Shown: positions 31,647-39,025 of the stretch, one piece after another
Position numbering within the stretch: position 1 is the first letter of the stretch
Layout: every line of letters begins with the position of its first letter
Origin: a virus
DNA length: 45,091 nucleotides
Strand: one strand, 5' to 3'
IMG/VR virus record: IMGVR_UViG_3300025086_000057
Location: 1 to 45,091 of that record
Program-made: the position numbers and the translations under genes
The notes under the pieces: model-generated
Database searches by the model: none
What the model saw: the letters and a program-made list of their open reading frames with translations, nothing else
Told to the model about the DNA's origin: nothing

Positions 31647-33613
31647 TTTCTTACAACTCCTTCTTCTGTGTCAACTATTCTTTTTAGATTATCAACCTGA
31701 ACCTTGGTTTTAAACTTAGTATCATTTTGAATTTCATTAAGCCTTGTCTTGAACTTCTCAGTTTCTGTCCTCTTCCTTGAGCTTATTGCTTCACGCTCTG
31801 CGGTCTGAAGGTCTCCACTAAGTTTCTTAACTTGAGCTTCTAGTTGTTGTACATAAGATTGCAACTGAGACATTTGTCCCTTTCGTTGTAAGACACCTTG
31901 TTTGTCAAAGATTTCAGTCTTCTTTAAAACCTCGACATCGTCTACCAGATTCATCTTAAAAGCCTCAAGGTACATATTGTATTCTGCTACCCTGTTTGAT
32001 GGCAAAGTTGAACCGGATATGATTCTCACATCATAATGCCCTATCGTGATGTCATTTTGTATGGCATTAAGTTCCTGACTTTTATCATCATACATATTAA
32101 CTGTATACTCAGTAATATCATTATTTGGTTGTATGATTCTAAACGTCTTTGCGTAAGTATAATGACCTTTGGCTAGATTGTAAACATTACGACCTAACCT
32201 AGTCAAACTTCCTTCTATATCCCTAAGTTTAGATTTACCACGAGTCTCACCCATTTCGGCAAGCATTGCAGTTCCTCTTACTGTCTCAGGAGCACCCTCT
32301 CTAAATCCCTGCATTAACTCTGGGATTCCCATACTTAAATCTATATAATGTTCTATTCTACTTATTAAGTTGTAGAACTCATTAGATAATGATTGTGGGG
32401 CAGGAAAGTGCGGTGCACCGAATTCAGGATTATAAGGTATTACTGCGTTGGGTTTTGCCCAGTCCTGTTCCAACTGCCCCAAATCATCTACGCTCCCTTC
32501 CGGGACTAGTAACTTTAGTCCAGCAGAAGCTTGAGCGTGCGAGAGGGTGAGAGAGAAAAGCTTGTTTAAAAGTCTTTGTGAATCCTTAACTTTAGATATG
32601 TCAGACTTTGGATATGGTGTACCAGTCCATATATTAGGAACTGGAACAATAGGGTATATATCTGTGTTTAATACTTGTTCGTATAGTAAAACGTCACCAG
32701 CAGTTGCTGTGACTTTAATTCTTGTTTGCACTACTTCTACTATTTCTATCATACCAGCCTTCATTAGTAGTTGTGCTTGTTCGTTCTGTAAAAATCTTTC
32801 GTACTTATCTACATCTAATATAGACTCAGCTCCATCCTGCTTATTAAATACACGATAGAATGGTACTTTAACCTTTGTAAATCTTTCTAGTATCCTATAC
32901 TTATTAACTCTATTATATTCAGATTCATATGTAGAGTCTGGAGTAAAAGAGTTAGAACTATTTCTCTTACCAGAAGATGGGTAGTCTTCTTCATCGTAGT
33001 AAGACTCTAGGTCATCTATAATAGACTCTACTTGTGGATACATATTAAGTATCTGGTCTTCTGTAAGTATAGTAGATAAAATAATACCCGATGCATCATC
33101 AGCGTATCTGTTTCTAGATGCTGGGTCTACGTAAACACGAAAAGGGTCTATGTAAGTAATCTTAACTTCACCTCTTCCGTAGTCTGCTTCTGGGTCTATA
33201 TAAGAATAAAAGTACCCCATGCCTGCAGTAGCGTAATCATGTACAGCTTGTTTAAATTGAGTATCTCCATCAGAGATGTCCCATACGTATTCTAGTAAAG
33301 TTCTCCAGACATTAGACATTCTACTATCTGAATCTTCTCTACCAACTGCACTATACTTAGGAGAACGAGATGTAAGTAAAGACTTGAGCTTTTCTATAGC
33401 GGCATACACTCTGTCAATAACAAAGTCACCTTGACCTACTGCTCTTAAAGCGTCTGACTCTTCTTGTGAATAATGGTTACCTAAAAAGAAGTCTACTGCG
33501 TCACGGGCTTCTACGTCCCAATCTGCCCTAGCATCTTTCCATTGTCTCCAAAGCTGTCTATTAACTTCGGAGTGTTTTACCTCGTTACTCTCTAACTCTC
33601 TTATACTAGAAAT
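31643..33613 (-). CDS. Portal protein, 656 aa, apparently initiated at AUU
   Basis: The first ordinary start in this frame is GTG 33407-33409, but the frame is open for 74 codons above it (to TAA 33629-33631) and the extra sequence is a normal portal N-terminus, with W-K-D-A-R-A-D-W-D, D-F-F-L-G-N-H-Y-S and G-Q-G-D-F-V-I-D-R-V-Y-A. No ATG, GTG or TTG occurs in this extension. ATT 33613-33611 has AAAGG with 7-base spacing upstream (33625-33621), the best initiation site. The body contains H-D-Y-A-T-A-G-M-G-Y-F-Y and P-F-R-V-Y-V-D-P typical of portals, and a C-terminal coiled coil. A sequence error at the start codon is the alternative. Confidence 0.8.
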   Translation of the reverse strand: MSSIRELESNEVKHSEVNRQLWRQWKDARADWDVEARDAVDFFLGNHYSQEESDALRAVGQGDFVIDRVYAAIEKLKSLLTSRSPKYSAVGREDSDSRMSNVWRTLLEYVWDISDGDTQFKQAVHDYATAGMGYFYSYIDPEADYGRGEVKITYIDPFRVYVDPASRNRYADDASGIILSTILTEDQILNMYPQVESIIDDLESYYDEEDYPSSGKRNSSNSFTPDSTYESEYNRVNKYRILERFTKVKVPFYRVFNKQDGAESILDVDKYERFLQNEQAQLLMKAGMIEIVEVVQTRIKVTATAGDVLLYEQVLNTDIYPIVPVPNIWTGTPYPKSDISKVKDSQRLLNKLFSLTLSHAQASAGLKLLVPEGSVDDLGQLEQDWAKPNAVIPYNPEFGAPHFPAPQSLSNEFYNLISRIEHYIDLSMGIPELMQGFREGAPETVRGTAMLAEMGETRGKSKLRDIEGSLTRLGRNVYNLAKGHYTYAKTFRIIQPNNDITEYTVNMYDDKSQELNAIQNDITIGHYDVRIISGSTLPSNRVAEYNMYLEAFKMNLVDDVEVLKKTEIFDKQGVLQRKGQMSQLQSYVQQLEAQVKKLSGDLQTAEREAISSRKRTETEKFKTRLNEIQNDTKFKTKVQVDNLKRIVDTEEGVVRN

Positions 33614-33639
33614 AGCTATACCTTTTTTTTAATCTTATA

Positions 33640-33668
33640 AATTTAAGGAAAATTATTAACTTATGCAA
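33640..33668 (-). promoter_or_regulatory. Putative sigma-70-type promoter for the portal gene
   Basis: On the minus strand, TTGCAT (33668-33663) is separated by 17 bases from TAAATT (33645-33640), between the terminase and portal genes. The predicted start of transcription lies about 20 bases before the AUU start codon. The same TTGCAT hexamer recurs in other candidate promoters of this genome. Confidence 0.45.
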
Positions 33669-33675
33669 GTTTTAT

Positions 33676-35259
33676 TTAAATTTTTTGACCAGTAATCCAA
33701 GAGATAGTTCTTTTAACCGTTTCAACCTTATGGGATTTGGTCTTATCTTGTTTAAACTCTGAGGCTTCAAACTTTTTACTAAGAGGAGGTCTGGATTTAT
33801 TTACAGCATACCATAAGCCATCTAAGACATCATCGTTCTTTCCTTTAGGAAACTGAAACATCTCATCTACTAAAGCTGTATGTTTTCTTTTTATAAACAT
33901 CTTACGTCTATTTACTATAGGAGCAAGTAATGACTCAAGCCTATCTTCTTTCTTAATACCAGTTGGAGGTCTAACTCCTAAAGCTATACCGGGTGCAACC
34001 TTTCTATCTTGTCCTGTCATTCTATTAACAGCATCTTTAATTATACCCTGAGCTCCTACATGTTCAACATTAACTCTTTTTACAGGAGAATATTCTTTAG
34101 CATACTTAAATATTTCTTCAGGCATATCATATAGAGGTATATGTTCACGCATATAGTCAATAACATAGATATTCCTATCACTATCTATAGCTATAACCAT
34201 TATCATTTGATAATCACTTGATGCAGTAGACTCGTATGCTAAGTCAACACCAATATAAATATTAACAGGTATAGCTTCTTTACTATTAACCAAGTAAGCA
34301 TAATTGTTTTTACTTTCAAATTCATGGTCGTAATACTCCAGTCTATCTGTTTTAAACTTAGCGTTCTCTAAATCTCTTGCTTCATTTAAATATTCTTGTG
34401 CGAACTTATGGGATAAACCTACGTCTTCAAACCTTCTACGTATATCATCTAGTTTTTGTTTAGAGAAATATGAACTCCATAATACATTACCATCAGCGTC
34501 TATAGCCTTATGATACATTACATCCCATGCATACTTTCTTTTATCTCTGATTGCTTCTGTGTAGCCATCGTATATACTTTGCAGAAAAGAATCATAATGA
34601 ACTATAGTACCAATTAACCATATAGAACCCTCATTACCTGCTGAGTTCTCTAGAGCTGGCTCAACTGTAGACATAACCCACTCTTTAATCTCTCTCCTCC
34701 TGTCTGGAGTCTTTGTATTTAACTCAGACTCAAAGTCATCAAGTATAATCTTAGTATATCTAAGACCTAATTGAGACCTACCACGTAATCTTTGAGATGT
34801 TCCTTTAGCTATAACTCTATCTCCCTTACTAGTAGTAAACTCTTTCTCTGTCCATTTGCTACCACGTAAGTCTCCAAAGTAATAATTTAATGCAGGGTTC
34901 ATCTCTATATGGTTCTGCATATACTTTATGTGGTCTATAGCCTGTGATTGTTCTTCTGCTACCCAAGCTATAAACTCTTTCTTTCCTTCTGGATTAAAAT
35001 ATAGATGATATAGTAATGCTGTTTTAGCTAAGGTAGATTTACTATGACCCCTAGGTAATATAATACAATTTCTTTTCTTATCTGGGTGTAGTAGTAGTTC
35101 ACTTAATTCGTAATGATACGGGGCAGGGGTAGACTTCATATAGTCTTCAGGTAGGAATAGCTGACCAAAGGAGACTACATCCTTTCTAGCCAACTCTAAC
35201 ACTCGCTCCTTTTCAGAAACGTTGTGTTTATTTATGTTAAATGTATTAGCTTCTGACAT
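33676..35259 (-). CDS. terL: Terminase large subunit, 527 aa
   Basis: An ATPase-nuclease packaging motor. Walker A is P-R-G-H-S-K-S-T at 69-76, Walker B I-I-L-D-D-F-E at 171-177, and the nuclease domain starts with I-G-V-D-L-A-Y-E at 336-343 (Asp339), with later acidic residues toward D-D-V-L-D-G. Length and motif spacing are normal for tailed-phage terminases. Together with the small subunit it cuts and pumps DNA into the procapsid through the portal. Its 5' end overlaps the cyclotransferase-like gene by 28 bases. Confidence 0.93.
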   Translation of the reverse strand: MSEANTFNINKHNVSEKERVLELARKDVVSFGQLFLPEDYMKSTPAPYHYELSELLLHPDKKRNCIILPRGHSKSTLAKTALLYHLYFNPEGKKEFIAWVAEEQSQAIDHIKYMQNHIEMNPALNYYFGDLRGSKWTEKEFTTSKGDRVIAKGTSQRLRGRSQLGLRYTKIILDDFESELNTKTPDRRREIKEWVMSTVEPALENSAGNEGSIWLIGTIVHYDSFLQSIYDGYTEAIRDKRKYAWDVMYHKAIDADGNVLWSSYFSKQKLDDIRRRFEDVGLSHKFAQEYLNEARDLENAKFKTDRLEYYDHEFESKNNYAYLVNSKEAIPVNIYIGVDLAYESTASSDYQMIMVIAIDSDRNIYVIDYMREHIPLYDMPEEIFKYAKEYSPVKRVNVEHVGAQGIIKDAVNRMTGQDRKVAPGIALGVRPPTGIKKEDRLESLLAPIVNRRKMFIKRKHTALVDEMFQFPKGKNDDVLDGLWYAVNKSRPPLSKKFEASEFKQDKTKSHKVETVKRTISWITGQKI

Positions 35260-35609
35260 TTATCTGAATACCAGTCTTTACCCGGAACTTCTTGAAACAC
35301 TCCTGTACTTTGAAGTAGCAATGTTCCTATAGTATACATCCAAGCTTTTACCTTCTTATCACCTTTATAAGCTTCAACTAGTCTTCTTTCATATAATCCA
35401 GAGTCTACCCCTTCATATACATCATAGTTATCTATGTCTTGCTCATCTACATCAACAACCTCTACAACCAAATCACTAGCATCTTGATTAGGCATTGCAA
35501 CAGGATAGTTTCTATGACCGGGAAAGTACAAGTTAAATCCATCTACCTTCCATGTCTCTCTCTTTCCATTACGTAGAGTTCCGTATACTGCTAGTTTATT
35601 TGTCTTCAT
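35232..35609 (-). CDS. Gamma-glutamylcyclotransferase-like (AIG2/GGCT fold) protein, 125 aa
   Basis: The family signature Y-G-T-L-R at 9-13 forms the substrate-binding loop, and Y-E-G at 65-67 supplies the catalytic Glu66, followed by Y-x-R-R. Members release 5-oxoproline from gamma-glutamyl amines or peptides. The frame opens at 35645, but ATG 35609 places the motif at the usual distance from the N-terminus. Its presence between the terminase genes is unusual. Because the phage also has two amidoligases and a glutamine amidotransferase, it may trim gamma-glutamyl products of that pathway. Confidence 0.75.
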   Translation of the reverse strand: MKTNKLAVYGTLRNGKRETWKVDGFNLYFPGHRNYPVAMPNQDASDLVVEVVDVDEQDIDNYDVYEGVDSGLYERRLVEAYKGDKKVKAWMYTIGTLLLQSTGVFQEVPGKDWYSDKCQKLIHLT

Positions 35610-35808
35610 TAAATCTATTCTTATAGTTCCAAAAATCCTTAACATCTTCTATGTATCCAGTATCAAACTTTTCACTATACACTTGATACTCATAGAATAG
35701 CTCATATATCTCATTAGCTATATATTCTCTGGATAAACTATCATCTATCTTGTTATCGTTTTCGCTTGCATCTTCTAATACCTGTATGCATACTTCATAT
35801 AGGTTCAT
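35596..35808 (-). CDS. Acidic hypothetical protein, 70 aa
   Basis: Highly acidic and Tyr-rich, with a Y-I-A-N-E-I-Y-E-L-F-Y-E-Y helix. It begins in an ATGA overlap with the small terminase and overlaps the cyclotransferase-like gene by 14 bases, so it is co-translated with packaging genes. No family recognised. A small DNA-mimic-like or adaptor role cannot be judged from sequence. Confidence 0.65.
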   Translation of the reverse strand: MNLYEVCIQVLEDASENDNKIDDSLSREYIANEIYELFYEYQVYSEKFDTGYIEDVKDFWNYKNRFNEDK

Positions 35809-36566
35809 TTATCTTCCGTCCTTTCAGCTTTCGCTATTTGTTTTACATTGTTTCCACCTATTGCATCCAACTGCTCTGGAGAAAATCCTTGAAATAAAGT
35901 AACAGACTCCGACTTCTTCTCTGTATCTCTCATACCTGCTATAGCTACTAGCTCTTTAAGCAATGAGACCTTATCACTATCTCTAGAAGCATCAGACTCA
36001 ATGATGTCTTTCATCTTTTCTAATATGTAAAGAGGCGTTATCTCAGCCTCATTCATTACCTTTTCTATTTCTTCTTTAATCAAACCTTGTACCCTCTTCG
36101 TACTCATTAGTATTTTAGCTTCTCTTTCTGCATAACTCCTGTTTTCTGTAGGGTAAGCAGTTAAGAAGGCATCTGTTATGTCATCACCTTTAGCTACGTA
36201 CTTAGCAAACAAAAACTCTTTAGACGTAGGCTTAACTCTTTCTTTATTTATATCATACTTTGATTTATCTTTACCAAATGTATAGATATTGTTCTTCATT
36301 TTTCCCTTCATCTTAGTAGAAGGCTTACAAACATAAGAACCTATTACAGTTCTGATGTAGTAGTTATAAATCTTTTCTCTACCAGAAGCTTTTAATCCAC
36401 CTCTTTTAAGTACCATACATACTTGACCATCATCACATAGAACCCAATCACCCTCTAAACCATTCCTCCAATCAGTAATCAGAGGTTTGTTTGGCATATA
36501 GCGCTTAAACTCTTCTTCATCTTGGAATAGAGGGTGTTCTATACTTTTAATCTTTCTGGTCTTCAC
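35805..36566 (-). CDS. terS: Terminase small subunit, 253 aa
   Basis: It starts at GTG 36566 in a GTGA overlap with the phosphoesterase gene. Residues 110-180 carry the terminase small subunit pattern: T-S-K-E-F-L-F-A-K-Y-V-A-K-G-D-D-I-T-D-A-F-L-T-A-Y-P then A-K-I-L-M-S-T-K-R-V-Q-G-L-I, a helix-turn-helix-like DNA-recognition region followed by an oligomerisation helix. The first 100 residues form an extra basic, strand-rich domain. It recognises phage DNA for packaging by the large subunit. Confidence 0.85.
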   Translation of the reverse strand: MKTRKIKSIEHPLFQDEEEFKRYMPNKPLITDWRNGLEGDWVLCDDGQVCMVLKRGGLKASGREKIYNYYIRTVIGSYVCKPSTKMKGKMKNNIYTFGKDKSKYDINKERVKPTSKEFLFAKYVAKGDDITDAFLTAYPTENRSYAEREAKILMSTKRVQGLIKEEIEKVMNEAEITPLYILEKMKDIIESDASRDSDKVSLLKELVAIAGMRDTEKKSESVTLFQGFSPEQLDAIGGNNVKQIAKAERTEDK

Positions 36567-37324
36567 TTAGCTCTTAATACCTTACCATCTACTGTGCTAA
36601 CTCCATTTACAATCTGATGGACAGTAACATTAAAGTTTCTATTAGGGTGAAAGTCTACAATAGCAAAAGCATGTTGCCAGTTATGTTCTCTATTACCTAA
36701 CCAAGCATTAGCCTCTGCTCTCATATCTTTTAAGCAACCAATAGACCAAGCAGACTTAACTCCATCCATGTGTGTCACTGAAGATTGCTGGATGTCGTGA
36801 TGATGTCCATACATAACATTACCCCCAAGACGTATGAGATGATTACGAGTGTGATGTACGCCTGCAAAATGATGTCCATGGTAGAAATTGATTTTACCGA
36901 TTTTAAGCATCTTACCAATCTTGTGATACTTGTAGCCACGTTCTTTAAGTTTAAGTGCATGTTTAACTAACATCCTATCTTTAAGATATGGATTTTCATG
37001 TGCGAACATATTAAGCCAATCATCATGATTACCTTCACAGAAATGTCTTTCCTTCGTTCCTGCTTTATTTAAAGACTTATCTATTGTATCCATACCTTTG
37101 TTAACATCTTCTATCTCTTTTACTACAAATGGAAGCTGGTACTCTAGCGGAGGTCTCTTCTTCTTCTTCCATTGCCAATGTGATACAGACTCCCACTCTC
37201 CAGTATCTCCTAGGTCAATGTATATATCAGGCTTTACTAACTCAATAGCCTTACAAAGAACCTTTATAGCTGCTTTATCCTCAAAGGGGAAGTGTTTATC
37301 TGGTGTTACTATAGCTCTTTTCAT
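36563..37324 (-). CDS. Calcineurin-like metallophosphoesterase, 253 aa
   Basis: All family metal-binding motifs are present: D9-K-H11, G39-D40 (L-G-D-T-G-E-W), G98-N-H-D101, H149-G-H-H152 and G173-H-H-H176. The enzyme hydrolyses phosphoesters at a two-metal centre; the substrate may be nucleic acid, a nucleotide or protein phosphate. It is common in phages beside terminase genes. It starts in an ATGA overlap with a tiny membrane protein and is followed by terS in a GTGA overlap, so it is expressed with packaging genes. Confidence 0.88.
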   Translation of the reverse strand: MKRAIVTPDKHFPFEDKAAIKVLCKAIELVKPDIYIDLGDTGEWESVSHWQWKKKKRPPLEYQLPFVVKEIEDVNKGMDTIDKSLNKAGTKERHFCEGNHDDWLNMFAHENPYLKDRMLVKHALKLKERGYKYHKIGKMLKIGKINFYHGHHFAGVHHTRNHLIRLGGNVMYGHHHDIQQSSVTHMDGVKSAWSIGCLKDMRAEANAWLGNREHNWQHAFAIVDFHPNRNFNVTVHQIVNGVSTVDGKVLRAK

Positions 37325-37428
37325 TTATAAAATCCCATTATTAACTTAAGCAGTATGATTAATACCAATGCTTCTAGTACAAAATATATATTTAAGAACA
37401 TTATTCCTAATGCTGCAAACGCTTTCAT
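37321..37428 (-). CDS. Tiny membrane protein, 35 aa
   Basis: It starts at ATG 37428 (TAATG with the upstream gene) and ends at TGA 37321 (ATGA with the phosphoesterase). Almost the whole peptide is hydrophobic (G-I-M-F-L-N-I-Y-F-V-L, then V-L-I-I-L-L), consistent with one membrane helix, possibly two short ones, ending Y-K. The overlaps on both sides support expression. The function is unknown. Confidence 0.6.
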   Translation of the reverse strand: MKAFAALGIMFLNIYFVLEALVLIILLKLIMGFYK

Positions 37429-37661
37429 TACAAACCTCTCATTTTCTGTGCTGACCTTCTTACTTTATCATCAGCTATTCCCGGTACTACTATGGATTCG
37501 AAATAATCACAACCCTCTTCTACTCTACAGTCTTTCCCACTAAGCTTAGAGTCTATAAAATAACCTAGAGAGTTCTTCCTGTTAGAGAAGACACACCCTA
37601 TACACTTCCCGGTATTCCAGTTGGCGCAGTTAAGTTGAGCTATTGTTTTTATTCTATTCAT
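37428..37661 (-). CDS. Cys-rich small protein (probable zinc-binding), 77 aa
   Basis: ATG 37661 with AGAGAG upstream is chosen over the earlier in-frame start at 37703. The pattern N-C-A-N-W-N-T-G-K-C-I-G-C near the start and C-R-V-E-E-G-C-D-Y-F-E later is seen in small phage proteins that probably bind zinc. It is the first gene of the leftward block, directly downstream of the divergent promoter region, so it may be expressed early. The role is unknown. Confidence 0.65.
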   Translation of the reverse strand: MNRIKTIAQLNCANWNTGKCIGCVFSNRKNSLGYFIDSKLSGKDCRVEEGCDYFESIVVPGIADDKVRRSAQKMRGL

Positions 37662-37705
37662 AATCTCTCTATAAATATATAAAGAATATCTATATATATG
37701 CAAGT

Positions 37706-37735
37706 ATTATATTTATTTTATATTATTTTATGAAA
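37706..37735 (-). promoter_or_regulatory. Putative promoter for the leftward block
   Basis: On the minus strand, TTTCAT (37735-37730) and a perfect TATAAT (37711-37706) are 18 bases apart, about 45 bases upstream of the first leftward gene. A second overlapping candidate uses TTGCAT (37703-37698) with TATATT at 37679-37674. The region is extremely AT-rich, so chance matches are likely. Confidence 0.4.
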
Positions 37736-37739
37736 CTAC

Positions 37740-37768
37740 TTGTATATGTTGGTTTTTCTTATTAAATT
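37740..37768 (+). promoter_or_regulatory. Putative promoter for the rightward block
   Basis: TTGTAT (37740-37745) and TAAATT (37763-37768) are 17 bases apart, about 90 bases before the first rightward gene at 37859. It is back-to-back with the leftward promoter, as expected for a divergent control region. Confidence 0.35.
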
Positions 37769-37858
37769 ATTAGGCGAACTAAGCCAAGAAACTAACTATT
37801 CTACTACATAAAAGAAAGAAAATATATACTAACGTATATATAAAGAAAGAAAAAAACT

Positions 37859-38032
37859 ATGAACGGTAAAGGTGACAAGAGCAGGATAACAGATGTTAAA
37901 AAGTATAAAGACAATTACGATAGGATTTTTAATCCTAAGTCTGATAAGAACCCAGAACCTAGAAACGATGTTCGAAGAAGTAATCTGGGAAGAACAGACA
38001 CAAGTAACAGTAAAGGAATACAAGATAGATAA
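37859..38032 (+). CDS. Small basic phage protein with M-N-G-K-G-D-K-x-R start, 57 aa
   Basis: It starts at ATG 37859 and opens with the M-N-G-K-G-(D/S)-K-x-R motif shared by a widespread but uncharacterised family of short phage proteins, followed by a Y-K-D-N-Y-D-R-I-F segment typical of that family. The remainder is charged and unstructured. Its 3' half is overlapped by another open frame (37968-38174). It is the first gene of the rightward block. The function is unknown. Confidence 0.65.
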   Translation: MNGKGDKSRITDVKKYKDNYDRIFNPKSDKNPEPRNDVRRSNLGRTDTSNSKGIQDR

Positions 38033-38174
38033 GATTACCCACGTTGCTGGAGTCAGAGGAGCAGAAGCAGAGGATGAAATCCTTAGTTACCTGTATTATA
38101 GACTAAATAGCAAAACTAATCAAATTCCTCCAAAACTGCTACAATTACTAATAAATGATACGAATACCCACTAA
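37968..38174 (+). CDS. Hypothetical protein overlapping the previous gene, 68 aa
   Basis: ATG 37968 gives a 68-aa frame overlapping the previous gene by 65 bases in another register; a longer version could start at 37893. The acidic first part (F-E-E-V-I-W-E-E) and helical A-E-A-E-D-E-I-L-S-Y-L-Y-Y-R-L are protein-like, but the Shine-Dalgarno sequence is weak. It is either a real overlapping gene or the result of a frameshift in the 57-aa gene. Confidence 0.4.
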   Translation: MFEEVIWEEQTQVTVKEYKIDKITHVAGVRGAEAEDEILSYLYYRLNSKTNQIPPKLLQLLINDTNTH

Positions 38175-38290
38175 TCTGATAATCTGTCCATTAAACAGCA
38201 AAATAGAGCCAAATAGAACTATTCTAGTATGTAAGATGTAAGTACTATATAAAGATACTGAAAATTATTACGAAATATTTTTTAAATCAC

Positions 38291-38320
38291 TTGCATTGAT
38301 TGCTGATACCTTAGTAACTT
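38291..38320 (+). promoter_or_regulatory. Putative promoter upstream of the 78-aa gene
   Basis: TTGCAT (38291-38296) and TAACTT (38315-38320) are 18 bases apart, and the predicted transcript start falls just before the AAAGG ribosome binding site of the gene at 38344. The -35 hexamer matches the one before the portal gene. Confidence 0.35.
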
Positions 38321-38343
38321 ATGGTAACGAAAAGGTTGAGAAA

Positions 38344-38580
38344 ATGAAAACTAGACTACAAAGAGCACTAGATAATGATTATAGTGAAGATTCTATCTAC
38401 GATAATATAAACAAATCTATTGAATTAGCCCACGGAATAGATGTATATGACATTATTGACCCCACAGGTAGAACTTTACACACTTTAGCTGAAATAGTAG
38501 GAAGACTGCAAAATGCAGATACTCTAGAAATAATGGACTCTGGCTACGATATAGACATAAATAGCCAATACGAAGCATAA
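38344..38580 (+). CDS. Acidic hypothetical protein, 78 aa
   Basis: ATG 38344 has AAAGG eight bases upstream; an earlier TTG in the frame (38296) lies inside the putative promoter, so I reject it. The protein is acidic, with helices at both ends of a D-V-Y-D-I-I-D-P turn. No Cys or membrane segment. It stands alone between non-coding stretches, followed by the 483-base regulatory region. The function is unknown. Confidence 0.6.
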   Translation: MKTRLQRALDNDYSEDSIYDNINKSIELAHGIDVYDIIDPTGRTLHTLAEIVGRLQNADTLEIMDSGYDIDINSQYEA

Positions 38581-38802
38581 TACCCACCTATGTTCTAAAA
38601 AAATATACAAAAATTGTGTGTGAGTCTTATTTGCGTATTGCCCCCGTCCCCTAATCCTGTTTGAAATTCGACTCGTTGGTTGAAAATTCGAACTATGGTT
38701 CCAAAACTCAAACGCTCAAAACGCTCACGATAAATTGACTATTGCTTCTAAACTTCTTTGGTGTTAAATTCTAGGTAGCGACTTGGAACGCCTACGAATA
38801 AC

Positions 38803-38943
38803 TGAGAACGAGTCTCAATATCAATACCTATACAATCTCTTAATGAGAACAAGTCTCAATAACCATCTTACCTCTTAATGATAATGAATCTCAATAGCAT
38901 TTATTATTCCACTCACTTATTAACATAATGATAATGAGTCTCA
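38803..38943 (+). repeat. Four TGAGA-N5-TCTCA-type dyad repeats
   Basis: Sites at 38803-38817, 38844-38858, 38879-38893 and 38929-38943 share the form TGA(G/T)AA(C/T)-N-A(G/A)TCTCA, each followed by ATA. The first two are perfect TGAGA/TCTCA inverted repeats; the last two have TGATA on the left. Start-to-start spacing is 41, 35 and 50 bases. The third and fourth match 12 of 14 fixed positions of the 7-1-7 Fur-type box TGATAAT-N-ATTATCA. They may be operators or origin iterons. Confidence 0.65.
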
Positions 38944-38984
38944 ATAACAAAATAAAAAATATAGTAAATTAATTTAATATTTAT

Positions 38985-38999
38985 GCAAATATAATTTGC
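38985..38999 (+). promoter_or_regulatory. GCAAAT-ATA-ATTTGC palindrome overlapping a -35 box
   Basis: A perfect 6-bp inverted repeat with a 3-base centre whose right arm overlaps the TTGCTT -35 hexamer at 38996-39001. This is a typical position for a repressor operator. Confidence 0.45.
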
Positions 39000-39025
39000 T
39001 TTTTATGTTTATTTAGTGTTATATT
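38996..39025 (+). promoter_or_regulatory. Putative promoter for the 89-aa gene
   Basis: TTGCTT (38996-39001) and TATATT (39020-39025) are 18 bases apart. The downstream gene starts at 39064 behind AAGGAG. This is the best promoter candidate on the rightward side and has the four-dyad array just upstream. Confidence 0.5.

Noticed and set aside
33407-33409. GTG as the portal start codon
   Set aside because: It would remove about 68 residues that look like the conserved portal N-terminus and has no Shine-Dalgarno sequence.
38640-38652. G-quadruplex from the C-rich tract
   Set aside because: Only two G runs (on the complement) of four or five bases are present; four are needed.
38803-38943. Mini CRISPR array
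   Set aside because: The units are about 15-18 bases, differ from each other, and have spacing of 35-50 bases; no cas genes are present and the dyad form fits a protein-binding site.
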